In this document: positions 13,374 to 24,455 of the stretch, in pieces
Layout: every line of letters starts with the position of its first letter
How positions within the stretch are numbered: position 1 is the stretch's first letter
DNA from: Phoebastria nigripes
Taxonomy: Eukaryota; Chordata; Aves; Procellariiformes; Diomedeidae
DNA: 64,000 nt
Assembly (NCBI GenBank): GCA_035582835.1
Contig: JAYKAV010003096.1
Location: 151,757-215,756, forward strand
Reading direction: 5' to 3'
The notes under the pieces: model-generated
Databases searched by the model: none
Told to the model about the DNA's origin: nothing
Seen by the model: only the letters and a program-made list of their open reading frames with translations
Made by a program: the position numbers and the translations under genes

Positions 13374-13493
13374 CGGTCCTTTCAGACATCGAAGCAGTTC
13401 TGCTTTTTCCTGCTCCAACTGCTCATTAGCAGCTTCCGCCTTTTGGCAATTTCTAGCCGCGCTTTCAGTGATGTGCTGCCAAGATTTTAACAA
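13374..13493 (-). pseudogene. Coiled-coil-like open segment, possible broken exon
   Basis: On the minus strand, reading from about 13,493 downward, some 36 codons encode an Ala/Glu/Gln/Lys-rich helix-prone peptide that includes AARNCQKAEAANEQLEQEKA and then ELLRCLK. A different minus frame just upstream (13,510-13,540) reads SSQLEEE, so a one-base frameshift would join two coiled-coil-like stretches. The composition differs from the Ser/Pro/Cys-rich peptides of neighbouring random frames. I do not recognise the family, splice sites are weak, and the frame degenerates after the GPSKLCP region. It could be a relic of a gene or retrocopy, or chance. Confidence 0.25.
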
Positions 13494-13499
13494 GGGGCT

Positions 13500-16450
13500 C
13501 CCACAAACCTACCTCCTCCTCCAGCTGTGACGAACCCCACTGCCCCACAGAGGCCGATGCTCGGGCTGTGGAGGAGTGGAGGACTGGGGGAAATGTTCCT
13601 TTGGGGGGGACTCCTTCCTGTTTAAAGCTTTTTTTTTTTTTTGGTTTAATTTTCTGGCAAGGGAGGGACACAGCACCTTGGAGTAAACATTACTAACTGC
13701 CCGGAGGTTGCTGCAGAGAGGCAGGACATAACACAGAAACCCTGAGCGTCCCAGCAGCAAAATGCTTCCTTGCAGAGCTCTCACTTCTCCTCCCTACCTT
13801 GAGGCCAGCCCCAGGCGACTGATTTTATCTGGGCTAGAGCAATCAGCCACAAGCCGAAATGCTGAAGAAGTGGCTTTCTCTAGGTGTTTCAGGGCCCCAA
13901 AGGGCTAGTTTTTCCATGGGAAGTGGTTGACCCCACAAGTTTCTGAGTATGACAGAGGCCACCTTGGCTTTCTCGCATTGATGGGCACGGGTGGGCTATG
14001 CCGATTCGCATCAGGGTAGAGCTGGTTACCCAGAGGAGCTCTGAGCTTGCAGGCATCTCATGGGTCCAGGATGGGGCTGCACCAGACCTTCAGCTTCTCT
14101 CTTTGGTGAGCATCTCTCTCTTCTCAAGTGGAAAGGAACTGAAGCCCCAAGGAAAGCCCAACAGCTCTGTTATCAGGAGCTAAGGGAAAATGGAGATCAG
14201 AGCATGCAGAGGTGTTAAACTTGTTTGTGAGGGTCGCAGCCTCCTCTGGTACCAGAGACACCTCTTTTGCTCCAGGTAGTTTAGCCTTGCAGAGGTACGC
14301 CTGAAGCTGGAAGAATGGGAAAGCTCATTTTCCACCTTTAAAATACAAACGGGTCGCAAGAAGGTCAGCTGCATGACAGATACCAAAATAGTAAAGTATG
14401 TGGCAGTCAAAAGCAGTCGACTAACTGCTGATTAATATGTTAATAGATAAGCCTATAGAGTATAGATTAATAAAGCAGTTTTAAATGCAGGCCATTCTGG
14501 TAAACACTGCAGCATCAACTGTACTGGATCCATGCAAGCATCTCATGCACTTCTAAAATGTCAGTTTTCTACATTTTGTTAATTTTTTTTTTTAATTAAA
14601 AAAAAAATCTGGTGAAAAGGAAGGAAAAAATAAACAGTGACAAATACATTGCAGCATTGTTAAACTGGACTCAAGCACCTTACAGGTCTGGCAGCTCTTC
14701 CAGGACAGCACGCCCTCACATCTACTCCGTAGATAACGTCTATTTAGATCAGTGGCCATGGGCACCAATGAGACTTTCTGCAGCAGAGTGAAGGAAAAAA
14801 AAGGATTTAAAGCAAGATTATTCAGTCATTTCAATCAATATTGGCTGCTTGCTGACATTAGACTTCTTTTTTTTTTAAAATTGACTCAATCCACTTCTCT
14901 GCTGTGGGTAGTTATTTATGAGAGGAGGACTCACAAGTGCCCCAGACTTATTTCAGTTGTGGGTGAGGAACCATTTCTGGCAGCCGGTCTGGTCCCCGGG
15001 CTCGTGGGTGTGCTCTGTCCTGCTCCGCTGGCCAGGACGAGATGCGGGCAGGAGGGATCAGGGCCACGGGCTCTCCCGTTGGTTTCTTTATTTGGTGTTG
15101 TCTCTTTAGGATCTTTCATCACCGCAATTTTTCCCGGACAGTGAGGTGTGAGCAAGCCTTTCTCAACGGTGGGCAGGATGGGCTGGGGAGACAGAAGCAG
15201 TCTCGGAGGGAGGAGAAAAGTCTTAAATCTCCTTTTTCTTATGCTGCATCCGCATCAAACAGCTAGTTACGCTCCCGATAACAAACCAGGGAGCCGCCGG
15301 ACGCAGGGAGGATGTTTTCCCTCGAACCAACCATAGGCAGATAAATCCTCCAAGGTTTGAAAAGCCTGGGGTAAATTAGATTAGAGGCTTTCCTCTAGAC
15401 GGCGAGGGGTACGTTTGGTGATAGCAGGGGGCAGCCCTGCGGCTCAGGAATGAACAACTGCGAGGGATATGTTTTTAAATGGTTTCCCAGCTGTAAGATG
15501 CACATAATTGTGGCTTTCCTTCATCTGGGAGACTTCAAGAGCGGATGGTTGATAAGGGTTCATACCAGCAAAGGCAGAAAAACACAAGCCAGGGTATCTG
15601 GTTTCAGTCTGTCCGTACCCGCAGCATTAGATCTGATTTTGGCCCTCTCTCCCCCCCCTGCATGTACACAATTATCTGAATTCCTTTCTCCGCTGCTTCC
15701 TCTCCTCTGAAGCCTTGCAGACTGGCCCTGCTGCCTTTTCTGTTCCTTGAAGTATGGCTGTGCATTTGGGCTCTCTCCTTTCCCGGCCCATGGAGGGGTC
15801 TGTGCTACAACCTCAAGGACCAGCACTCCCCGGAGGGAAGAAAGCAACCATGAGGATGGGAATTTATTCCCCATCCCCATCTTTTTAACCTTTCGTGGTG
15901 GGAAATGCCCTAAAAATCAAGGGATTTCTGCTATTTTAAGGTGCCGTTCCTTTGTGCCTCAGTTTCCCCTTCGTGCATCACCTCTGCTGCTTGCCTCTGG
16001 TCGTGTTCAGAAAGGTCCCCCAGCCCCTTGCATTGCAGCTGGGGATCCCCAGGGACTATTACACGAGCAAGTACGGGCTGGTTTCCCAGGCAGATGTGTG
16101 GGCAGCAAGGTAGATGCGCTCAAGGACACGACCAAAGTGTTGGTGTCCCTCCTCACACTGCTGCCGTCTCATTTTCCCCACCCAGGCACCCTGGGGAACG
16201 GCTTTCCGAAATACAGCTCTCCACCCTTCTCAGGGGTTGCCACACGCTGTTTTTTCCCACGCAGGAGGGCACGTGCTTACCTGCTCACAAAAGTCCTGCT
16301 GCTGCTACGCAATACGGTATTTTTCCTAAAAAGTTCCATTTTTCTGCCATCTAAATCACAAAAACGTTTTAAATTTCAAGTATACGCTACTATCCATTTT
16401 GGCTCTGGGGACAGCTGACAACTCCATAAGATAATATAAGAATCTCCCTT
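13500..16450. other. Non-coding DNA with an AT-rich block at 14.4-14.6 kb
   Basis: No gene is supported. The 223-codon plus frame at 15,747-16,418 has no domain and shows a sequence-wide drift in composition, so it is treated as chance. The phrase TTTGTGCCTCAGTTTCCCC near 15,951 may be another MIR scrap. The stretch 14,420-14,500 is a homeodomain-core-rich block (see findings). Confidence 0.5.
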
Positions 16451-19400
16451 TGATACGGATCCAGCCAATGCCTGCAGCGAGTGTAGCTTTATGTACGCTA
16501 CACACGTAACAGCAGATCCTTTCTTCCTTTGGCTTTGTTATAAAAATATTTAAGCATATATTAAACCATGCATAAACACGAACACAACATGTGCAGAGAC
16601 AGTTTTCCCATCCTTAAACAGAACAGAGGCCCATTTTTTCATAATCGCACCTAAAGGTTTGATGAATTCAGCTGAAATTTTCCATGTGTTTTGATTTGGG
16701 TTTTAGCTTTTTTGATACACGTTATAGGTAGAAATCTCAGCACGGGGAATTGCAGAATTGAAAAGCCTTTGAAAATTCCTCTGGTGTCACTCTGACATCA
16801 CTTTCTGACATGCAGTTTTGACTGACAGAGCAAAATTTTCTCTACAAACTCTAGAAACAAGCTGGGCTCCCTTCAGCTACGGAGCAATTGCTCTTGTTTC
16901 GGGGTGAAGCAGGCAGAGGGAGGACAGCATCAAGTGAAGAGGATCCTTTGTAGGAGGGCTCAGGGGGTTTGTGGGCATGGCAGGAGAGAGGCAAGGCTGC
17001 ATGCACAGCCTGCGCTTGAGCACACCTTAACTTCAGCTTGCTACGTGACACCAGGTGCTTTTCCAGGCAGGAGGGAGGCAAGAGGCATCCCACCTCCCGG
17101 GGTTAAGGAGCCGTGCTGGTTTGCTAAAGTTGGCCAGGCACTCTGCTGAGAACACATTTCACCTCATCCAGGTAGCAAATACCTGGTTTGCCTGTGTATG
17201 TCCCAACGTGCTGGTCGTGAGTCCATCTCCAAGCCAGCTCCTGGCAGCCACCACCTCGCCTCCACCCTAGCACATCTCTGCTGCTTCACGGTGGCTGCAA
17301 GTTTAACGGCGCTGTGATAAAAGCCAAGCCAAAATAACTCCCCGTGCTTCCTGCCTTAGGTCTGCTTCATATGGCTCACAGAAACACTCAGTCCATGCAT
17401 AGTTGGAAGGCGATTTTGGGAGGCTCGGAACTAGGTCAAAACAAACTTAATTTCCTCCAGGTCCAGGTGGGACGCCGCTTTGCAAGCCGGGTGATTTGCA
17501 TGCTGCCTTTCAGCTGCCATCCCAGCCTCCAACACACGGTCACGGGGAAGCCTTCAGCATTTTGGAGCGCGGCTGTTTTCCACTCTCCCTGTGCTCCAAA
17601 ACAGCTGGACCATTTTTACCTAGGCTCCAGAAAACAAAAACAACGACAAGAAAGAGGAATCACCGTTGGGCATGGAAAGTTTTCAGCTTGAGCAGCATAA
17701 GTTTCAGAAGGTTATGAGCAGATATAAAACCACAGGATGCTGGAAGGCAAAGCATACAAACCTGACCATGGATATTATGATTGATCCTTGCCATATGCTT
17801 TTTTAAAACAGTCATTCCTAAAGCAGCTGGGAGCGATGGTCCCCGGTTCACCACGCTCAGGAATGAGCAAGGTTAAGGGCTGAATTGGGAGGGTTTGGCA
17901 GTGAGCATCTTGTGTCGGGACCCTGCCCGTGATGATGACAACCCCCGCCAGGCTAGGTGATTTCTGGGCTCCCAGCAAGATCCTCCTGGGTGTCTCAGAC
18001 CTCTGCACTTCAAGCTGCCATGTAGGTCTTAATGGCAGTTCCCTTGGCTGGCAAACCTGGGGTTGAGCTGGGTCACAGGGGTGGGGAGAGAGGAGCACGG
18101 GATGCTCTCAGGAGCCCAGGTCACCTACTATGGGTCGCATCCACCCCACTGTCCCGGTAGCCAGGAAGGACAGGGCTTTCATGGCCAGAAATAATCCAGA
18201 TTCAGACTTTCTGGCCTGAGAGTCAAGACGCTGAGATTCATCCTCCCCTCCAACTTGGCATTTCCTAATCTAAAAAAGAACAACCCGATTTCTGGAGCTG
18301 CTTGCTTTGGCATTTCAATAATTCACACCAGCCCATGCTGACCTTTTCTCTCCGAAGGCACGGGGGCCGACACGTGCACCCCCAAGTCACGTTTTGCATT
18401 GTTCACTGTTGTTTTTCCTGTCCCCGTCCCCATGCCTACGGGGCAGGACGCACGCAGCGCTGGTGCGGCGGGCGGGCGTACCGGGGGTATGACATAATGC
18501 AATAACCAAACTAGCCGCATTTATTTATTTTGAAAAATATTAAGGGCAGCTGCTACTTAGCGCCGACTGAAACATTTTATTGATTTTTCTAGAGCAGGAG
18601 CGTCCCCTTTTGTGTTGTAACCCAGCATTGCTTGAAGCCAGTGGTTGGACTATTCCAGAATAACTCACCTACGTCACATTTTCCTCCTCTTTATAAAGAT
18701 ATAGAGGGTCTCCAGCCCTGAAGGTATACACCTGGGTAACAACAACCAGAGAGGTCGCTGCCTGACATGCTTGTTCTGCCCGTCTTGCTCAGGTGTTATC
18801 TCCAAGCAGATCCAACCCAACAGGGGACTTCTTCCCCATCCANGCTGTAATGTCCCCGTAACATCTTACCAGCTATTGTGCAGCACCTAGCACAATAAAA
18901 CCTTAATTGTCAGCCAGGACCAGTGATAGCCTGAGTAGGCTTTTGTTGTATGTTTCCCTGTATTTACCCCTTCTGGTTATTCTCATTTTGGAATGATGAG
19001 TTTTGAGACGGTGGTGACGGGGATCTCCAGCTGAGTTTGTTTGGCGCTTTCTCGTGGGCTGGTTTAACACTTGCTTCCTCGGTGTGGGTTTGTTTCCCAG
19101 GGAGGAAGATCGCAGAGCTCTTTTGTCACCNGTGCCCAGCAATGCTGCCTGCTCTGCTTGCGTCCTACCTCCTCACCCCAGGCAGCCCCACTGCTCGCCA
19201 GCCCGCCTCGCAGCAATGCCGCTCCTTGCTCCAAACCTCCACAGCCTGCAAAAAAGCAGCCTTTGAAGTTAACATCCCATTAAAATGAATGTTGTGGGGA
19301 TGCTTAAAGAGCAGGCGCAGTCTGGGGAGGGAGACTTCAAAGGAGGCAAAATACGGCGGCAGGGATGGTGCCGAAGGCAGCAGAGCTGCCGGGACAACAC

Positions 19401-19950
19401 GGACCCGTGGGGAAGCTGGCTGGGACCGCNGGGGCAGCCACACGCAGGGCCGGTGAGGAGTGTGCCCACCCGTGTCACTTATAAGAAGTTTGTTATTGCA
19501 ATTCAAACTCCATTTGGCAAGGATGCTCGTTCAGAAACCTCATCCACTCCGGAGATGCCCAAAGGCAACATCGTCAGCCCATGGGCAGCATGCCCCGCAC
19601 CGACCCACCGAGCGGGGCCAGGGTCTTGGCTTTAACCCACGCTGGTTTTTACTTCCCCAAGTTGAAGGGGAAGGGGGGAAGAAACAGTCTATAAACTTCC
19701 CGGTGACTGCTGAAATCAGTACCAAACTCAAATGGTTTTGCTGCATTTCATATTTCATTTGCACTCTTGGCCATGTTATGGAAATTATTTCAATCCCTTT
19801 GTAACCAAAAACCACCCTAATCCTATATAAGCAAGGACTTGGGGGACCAGTTGCAAAATTTCCTGCAACCAGGGCTCTGCTCTTGCTGTCACCTTACATC
19901 AAGCCTGCCGCTCTTGGCTCTCGTGATTTCCATGCTGTGCTCTTCAGCTG
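16451..19950. other. Non-coding DNA with candidate conserved blocks
   Basis: No gene is supported. AT-rich, moderately complex segments at 16,480-16,780 and 18,500-18,720 look like conserved non-coding elements and not like repeats. The rest is GC-richer DNA with CpG-containing patches near 19,350-19,460. Confidence 0.45.
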
Positions 19951-19951
19951 G

Positions 19952-19995
19952 GGAATGCTCCTTATGGGGGTGCGGAATGCTCCTTATGGGGGTGG
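19952..19995. repeat. 22-bp tandem duplication
   Basis: The unit GGAATGCTCCTTATGGGGGT plus two bases occurs at 19,952-19,973 and again at 19,974-19,995, with one mismatch at the last base. A decayed third unit (GGAACACTCCT) follows directly. Confidence 0.85.
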
Positions 19996-20299
19996 GGAAC
20001 ACTCCTAAAGCAAGGAAAAAATAGAGCAGCAAGCCCTCAATTCACTGTATAGCGGAAACTGCATTGGATCTGTGATATAGTGCACAACAACTGTACTCTG
20101 TGTTACAAGCTACAGGGTCAGAGAAATGCTTGGAAACTGTGTTCAGCAGAGAGCTTCACTGTGTATCATTACTCAGTCCAGATACTATAATCATGCATTG
20201 TTATAACATAGTATTATGCCCTTCAGCTATACCTTGGAGAATCACAAGGTGCCTTATGGGCATCAGTTGATTAAATCCCACACACGCTGTAAGAGAGGA

Positions 20300-20422
20300 A
20301 GGGATGTACTGCAATTTCCCAACCAGGGAAACTGAGGCACATGCAGAGAGAGCAATTACATAGCAAACCTGTGAGTGAGCTGGGTTTAAAGCGAAGCTCT
20401 GCAAGGTCCTGCTGTCCTACCC
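20300..20422 (+). repeat. MIR-like SINE, 3' half
   Basis: The segment shows GGGAAACTGAGGCAC at 20,326-20,340, then GCAGAGAGAGC, GTGAGTGAGCTGGGTTTAAA and a CTGTCCTACC-like end, in the order expected for the MIR consensus: 'GAGGAAACTGAGGCACAGAGAGG', 'GGCAGAGCTGGGATTTGAACCC', 'CTCTTAACCAC'. The order of several separate matches makes this stronger than the 1.38-kb fragment. MIRs are ancient and are expected to be this diverged. Confidence 0.55.
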
Positions 20423-20429
20423 CACCAGC

Positions 20430-21440
20430 TTAGTGCCAGGAATAAACTCTGCCTCCTCCCCGTGAAATCCACTATGGGCTTTGTTACTTCTTTTAAGAAT
20501 AAGTCACATAGATCCATACCTCGTCATTCAGCTGCCACAGGAAACCTGTAGCCATTCTTGCAGGANTGCATTAGGAAACCTCCATGAGTCCGGCTCGTGG
20601 AAGCAGAGCTGAGAAGTGCTGCAGGAGTAGCTGCCAGCTGAGTGCCTTGGCAGGCTTCAGCGAACGCCTTGCTGAGCCCCTCTGGGATTAAAGGATCATA
20701 AACATGAAGCATGACCTTGGGAGGGTCCATTAAAGCACAAAATCGTTATGGAAAAGCTCTCTATAATTTAAGAGGGGATGGAGCCAGAAGGGCTCTGGTG
20801 ACTTATTTTATAGCTCCTGAAGGCAAGCGGGGCAGTGCTTCCCCTTTTGGTGTACGATGAGTTGGGAGATCAGAGCCAGCCCTTCTGGGGGCCCAGGCAC
20901 AAGGCACTGGGTTTACTGGGACACTTCAAGATGGGCTATCCAGAAACAAGGAGCAGGAGGAGGCAACCACCACGAAGGGTCTGGCTGCTGTGGTGTGGCA
21001 GCACTGGGTAGGAGAGGAGGAAAGACCAGCCTGCAGGTTTTTTGGGGTATTATCCATCTTCCTCAGCCAGGAGCTGATCCTCCCTCCCGCCTGCAAGACT
21101 CAAACCATGCAGCGAGCAAGGACCAGGTTTGTGACGTGAGGATTTCTCCAATATACATAGCGCTCTTTTAAGCAAACTGAGAAGCCACTGATGTCTGCTC
21201 ACCTTATAAAGCTCCACATGGGATGCTATCAGGTTTTTAGCACAGCACTTCTCTATTCCAGTGACCTGAAGGGGATGACTGGGGAGGAACAGGTTGGGTG
21301 CAGACATCACACATCTCATCACTTCTCTGCCTGCAGTGGACATGTTTCCACTCATCCCACCACCAAAGCGTGTCCCTCATGCAACAAGCAGATGCCCACC
21401 TCCTTCCGTTACCATTCATGTGTTTTCAAAATTGCTACTT
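20430..21440. other. Non-coding DNA, nothing recognised
   Basis: No gene, clear repeat or RNA was recognised. Short frames on both strands have no domain. Confidence 0.45.
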
Positions 21441-21442
21441 AG

Positions 21443-21484
21443 AGCCAGATTTTCAAAAGCAGTCAGCATCCAACATCCTAAAGG
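21443..21484. repeat. Fragment of ancient amniote palindromic repeat
   Basis: AGAGCCAGATTTTCAAAAGC is followed by AGTCAGCATCCAACATCCTA. The first phrase is the recognisable end of an old sauropsid repeat ('GAGCCAGATTTTCAAAGG...TTAGGCACCTAA'). Only one arm is readable. Confidence 0.4.
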
Positions 21485-21799
21485 TCCAGAGAAGAAGAAA
21501 TGGAGGGAGTAGGTCACACGGGGGGGTTTCTCATCTTGTGCACTTCTTTCCTTCTCTCATGCTGACAGATTGGGTCTGTGAATGAGCAGGTTTTACTCTT
21601 TGATGTGGATCTTATATAGAATATGTGGTAAGAACAACCAGCAAAATGTTACACAATGTGAACTGAAACACAAGTACATGTCAAGATGGGGAGAATAACC
21701 CCTTCATGGCCAGGTACAGCAGCTTCCTTTGGGTGACCTCTGTATCTGGTCATAATATTGCTCCATCAGCTGAGATAGGCTGCTTTAATGTGTAGTGGA

Positions 21800-21872
21800 T
21801 AATCACAGAAAATAGCAGTGGAAATATCCTACCAGATCATCTGCTCCTGCCAGGGATGGTAACCAGGCATTA
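21800..21872 (-). repeat. Decayed CR1-type LINE 3' end
   Basis: The plus strand reads ATAATCACAGAAAATAGCAG, GAAATATCCTACCAGATCAT and CTGCTCCTGCCAGGGATGGT. This parallels the antisense of CR1 3' ends ('AATCACAGAATGG...GACCT..AGGTCATCTAGTCC...CTGCC'). No reverse-transcriptase remnant is seen next to it, as expected for the typical short 5'-truncated copies. The assignment rests on a short alignment by eye. Confidence 0.35.
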
Positions 21873-23640
21873 GCCAAGCGATGGCTGAATGGCAGCCACA
21901 CGTGCCCACCATGACCTGGTCCTGGTGCCCTGTGTGGGATGGGAAAGGATGGGTTAAGCCCTGGGAGCACGGGAGGGGACCTGGCAGAGCCATGCCAGAG
22001 CCCGGGGGCACAGCAGCGCTGCCGTCCGTGCTCAGTGCTCATTCATCTCGCCGTAACGGGGAAGCCAAAACACCCTGTTAGCACTGAGCTGCTGTGAAAT
22101 TCCCATTTTTCCAGTTGGCCAGAGCCAAAAGAGCTGCTGGAAACCAGAAAGGACCAGTGGAAACGAGATCCCGTACTGCAGTAGCAGCAGCCAGAGCAGG
22201 GCGTCTCACCCGGGGTTAAAGACATCGGCTTGCAAATCGACGGCTTTGCTCTAAGAGCAGCTTTGTGCTGACCTTTCCAGTCTTGGGTGGGATTTAAAAA
22301 ATCAGTGGAAATAGATAAGCTGAGTATTGCTTTCTACCCGGCTTCACCTTATTTTACACGGTAGCCGGGTTCAGAGAAGAGCAGGGCACAGCAATTTGTT
22401 GCATAGCTGGCAGTAAGAATCCTCCACCCCTTGCTGGAGAAAATAATTAAAAAAAAGAAGCTGAGCTTAAAGGTTGCCCCCAGGCTCAAGCAGAAAAATC
22501 GCTCCATGGTATCTTCCTCCTCTCTGTATTTTATTTTCCTTTCCTGAGTCCCTCCCCAGCTAGGGCTGCGGCAACACCAACATTAGGAAAGGGCCAGCCT
22601 GTCATCTGTCAGAAGTGCGCATACACAAACCACCGCCGCTCCCACACACCAAGCAGTTAAGCTTTCCTAAGTGGTCCTGGGCAGCCTGTCAAGTCCCGAG
22701 CTCGTCTGCAGAATGTGGTTGTAATTAGATAATTAATAACTTTGAGAAGGAAAGGAAAGGAAATAAGCTAAATGGAAGCTTTCCTTAGTGGGAGGAAATA
22801 ATTATATCTGCTTTTTGATATATGAGCTGAGGTGGCTTTCTGAAGGCAGAAACAGCATCTTGCCTGCAAAGCCATCCCTGCCCCAAGTTAGACGGGATCT
22901 CCCATGGGCACTGCTGGGTCACACAGTTTGTCCCACCAGCCCACAAATGAGCACCAGCAGGTTGCTGCAGATCAGAGCAAACCCCACAGGTAACAGGGCT
23001 CCCCGACGTGTTGCTGCATCTTGTCACGTCCTGATAGACGGGGCAGAGGAGAGACGATACGCGGGGCTGGGTCACCAGGAACCGTGTGGAATACAGGGCT
23101 TTAGCATAACATCCCTTGGAGTTGGAGATGCTGCTGTCAGCATATGGACTTTTTGATGGATGCATTGCTCCTGCCGATGAATTTACCATTTCACAGTACA
23201 ATGCAAAAAAAGGCTGTGACATTACCAGACTCTGAACTTAGGCTATACATTGAAAAGTCAAAGGAATTTTTAAGTTTAGGTTCATTTTTTTGTTGTTTCT
23301 GGATGTGCTTAGATATTGCATAAATATGTTACCCCTGGATGGAAAGAAAACGTATTTGTCTCCAGCAGGTTTGCCTGATTTTGCAGAAGGAGCTGAAAGC
23401 CTCTGTGGGTGGGGTTTCTAAAGCCCATCTCGGGTGCCTGAGCATCAGATCTCCCCGTTTCACTTGCTTAAGGGGTGGTGAGGGCTGCTTCTGGTGCATT
23501 GGATCTCGCCCAGCTGCTGGATTAACCGTGTGCCTCCACGCTGCTGGGACCAGGGACAGGTTTCAACACATGGTTGAAATCAAGGCGGTTGAACCACAGC
23601 CTTGATTTGTAGGGGAAAAGAACTTACAAGACAACATATC
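21873..23640. other. Non-coding DNA with a TAATTA-rich block
   Basis: No gene is supported. The segment 22,700-22,800 (TTGTAATTAGATAATTAATA and flanks) is a candidate conserved element. An AAGGAAAGGAAAGG run occurs at about 22,750. Confidence 0.45.
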
Positions 23641-23664
23641 TCAGAAAGACGTCCTGGTTTTGGT

Positions 23665-23706
23665 GTATTTATTTTTCTTTTCTTATTTTTTTTTTATTCT
23701 CTCTAG
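23665..23706 (+). other. Candidate splice acceptor
   Basis: A pyrimidine-dominated tract of about 40 bases runs directly into TTATTCTCTCTAG, placing an AG at 23,705-23,706 with no intervening AG close by. This is a strong textbook acceptor. T-rich DNA produces such strings by chance, so the support comes mainly from the 3'UTR-like sequence and poly(A) signals 0.7 kb downstream. Confidence 0.4.
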
Positions 23707-24455
23707 ACTGTCCAGTGTCTGAGACTGAAGTGGAATTGGGATGTATCCAAGTTTGTAGCTTCTGAAACCTTAACAACCTCAAGTAAACTGGTCCAAAAGA
23801 CCCCTCTTGACCTCCCTCGCTCTGAACTCTTGCGGACCACTTAGACTGAGCAGAAAACAGCACCAAAGCTAATGGTCTGAACCTTTGCAACATCTCTCCC
23901 CAAACAACTGACCAAAGAGAAAAGAGAAGCAACATTCCTGGTTGTTCATTGTTGTTGGGTTTTGTGTCTGTCTGTCTGTGCGTTTGGTTTTATTTCTAAT
24001 TTTTTTTTTTTCTGAAAAATCTTAATTCAGGAATACATTTATGAGAAATCTTTGGGTTTGGATTTTACTTCCCCTTAGCTGTATTCTTTTTTGGGTTTTT
24101 TTTGTCTATTTTTTAAAATTCAAAACCTGATTTCTTGTACAGTAATGTCAAAACTGGACCAAGGCTCTCAGAAAAAGAAAGAAGAAAAAAGCCCACCATG
24201 TCCCCAGCTCCCTGCATGATTTGTTTCAAGTACAGCCTGGATTACAGACTGCGCTCCACATTCTACCGCCTCTTCCTTATTGCTCCATGATTTGCTACCG
24301 CTCACCCCCCCCTTTTTTTTTTCATTTTCTGTTCCAGTGTATATGTTGCTTATTTGTTTTATTTATTGAGATATTTTTAACGAGCTAAGAGACTGCAATG
24401 TCGCTGTGTATACTGCTTCTCTTGCCAATAAAAATAAAGATGTCATGCAGCTACC
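23707..24455 (+). other. Candidate terminal exon / 3'UTR, plus strand
   Basis: After the acceptor the sequence becomes T/A-rich with the look of a vertebrate 3'UTR: a TGTCTG run near 23,966, many U-runs, an AU-rich TTTTATTTATTGAG near 24,357-24,370, then two overlapping AATAAA hexamers at 24,427-24,438. The first frame after the acceptor stays open for 45 codons (TVQCLRLKWNWD at the start, SELLRTT at the end) and stops with TAG at 23,842-23,844. I do not recognise that peptide, so it may be non-coding. The exon could also belong to a lncRNA. Upstream exons were not identified within the window. Confidence 0.4.
24427..24438 (+). promoter_or_regulatory. Double poly(A) signal AATAAAAATAAA
   Basis: Two canonical hexamers occur at 24,427-24,432 and 24,433-24,438, in the sequence GCCAATAAAAATAAAGATGT. 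Cleavage would be expected at about 24,450-24,460. The downstream GU-rich element is weak. The preceding U-rich sequence and the double hexamer make this the most convincing plus-strand transcript end in the window. Confidence 0.5.

Noticed and set aside
15948..15985. Third MIR-like scrap (GTGCCTCAGTTTCCCC)
   Set aside because: The match is limited to about 18 bases, with no adjacent MIR order, so it is too short to call.
15747..16418. 223-codon plus-strand open frame
   Set aside because: Long enough to notice, but there is no domain, signal peptide or splice context, and the frame drifts from Pro/Ser-rich to Phe/Lys-rich as base composition changes.
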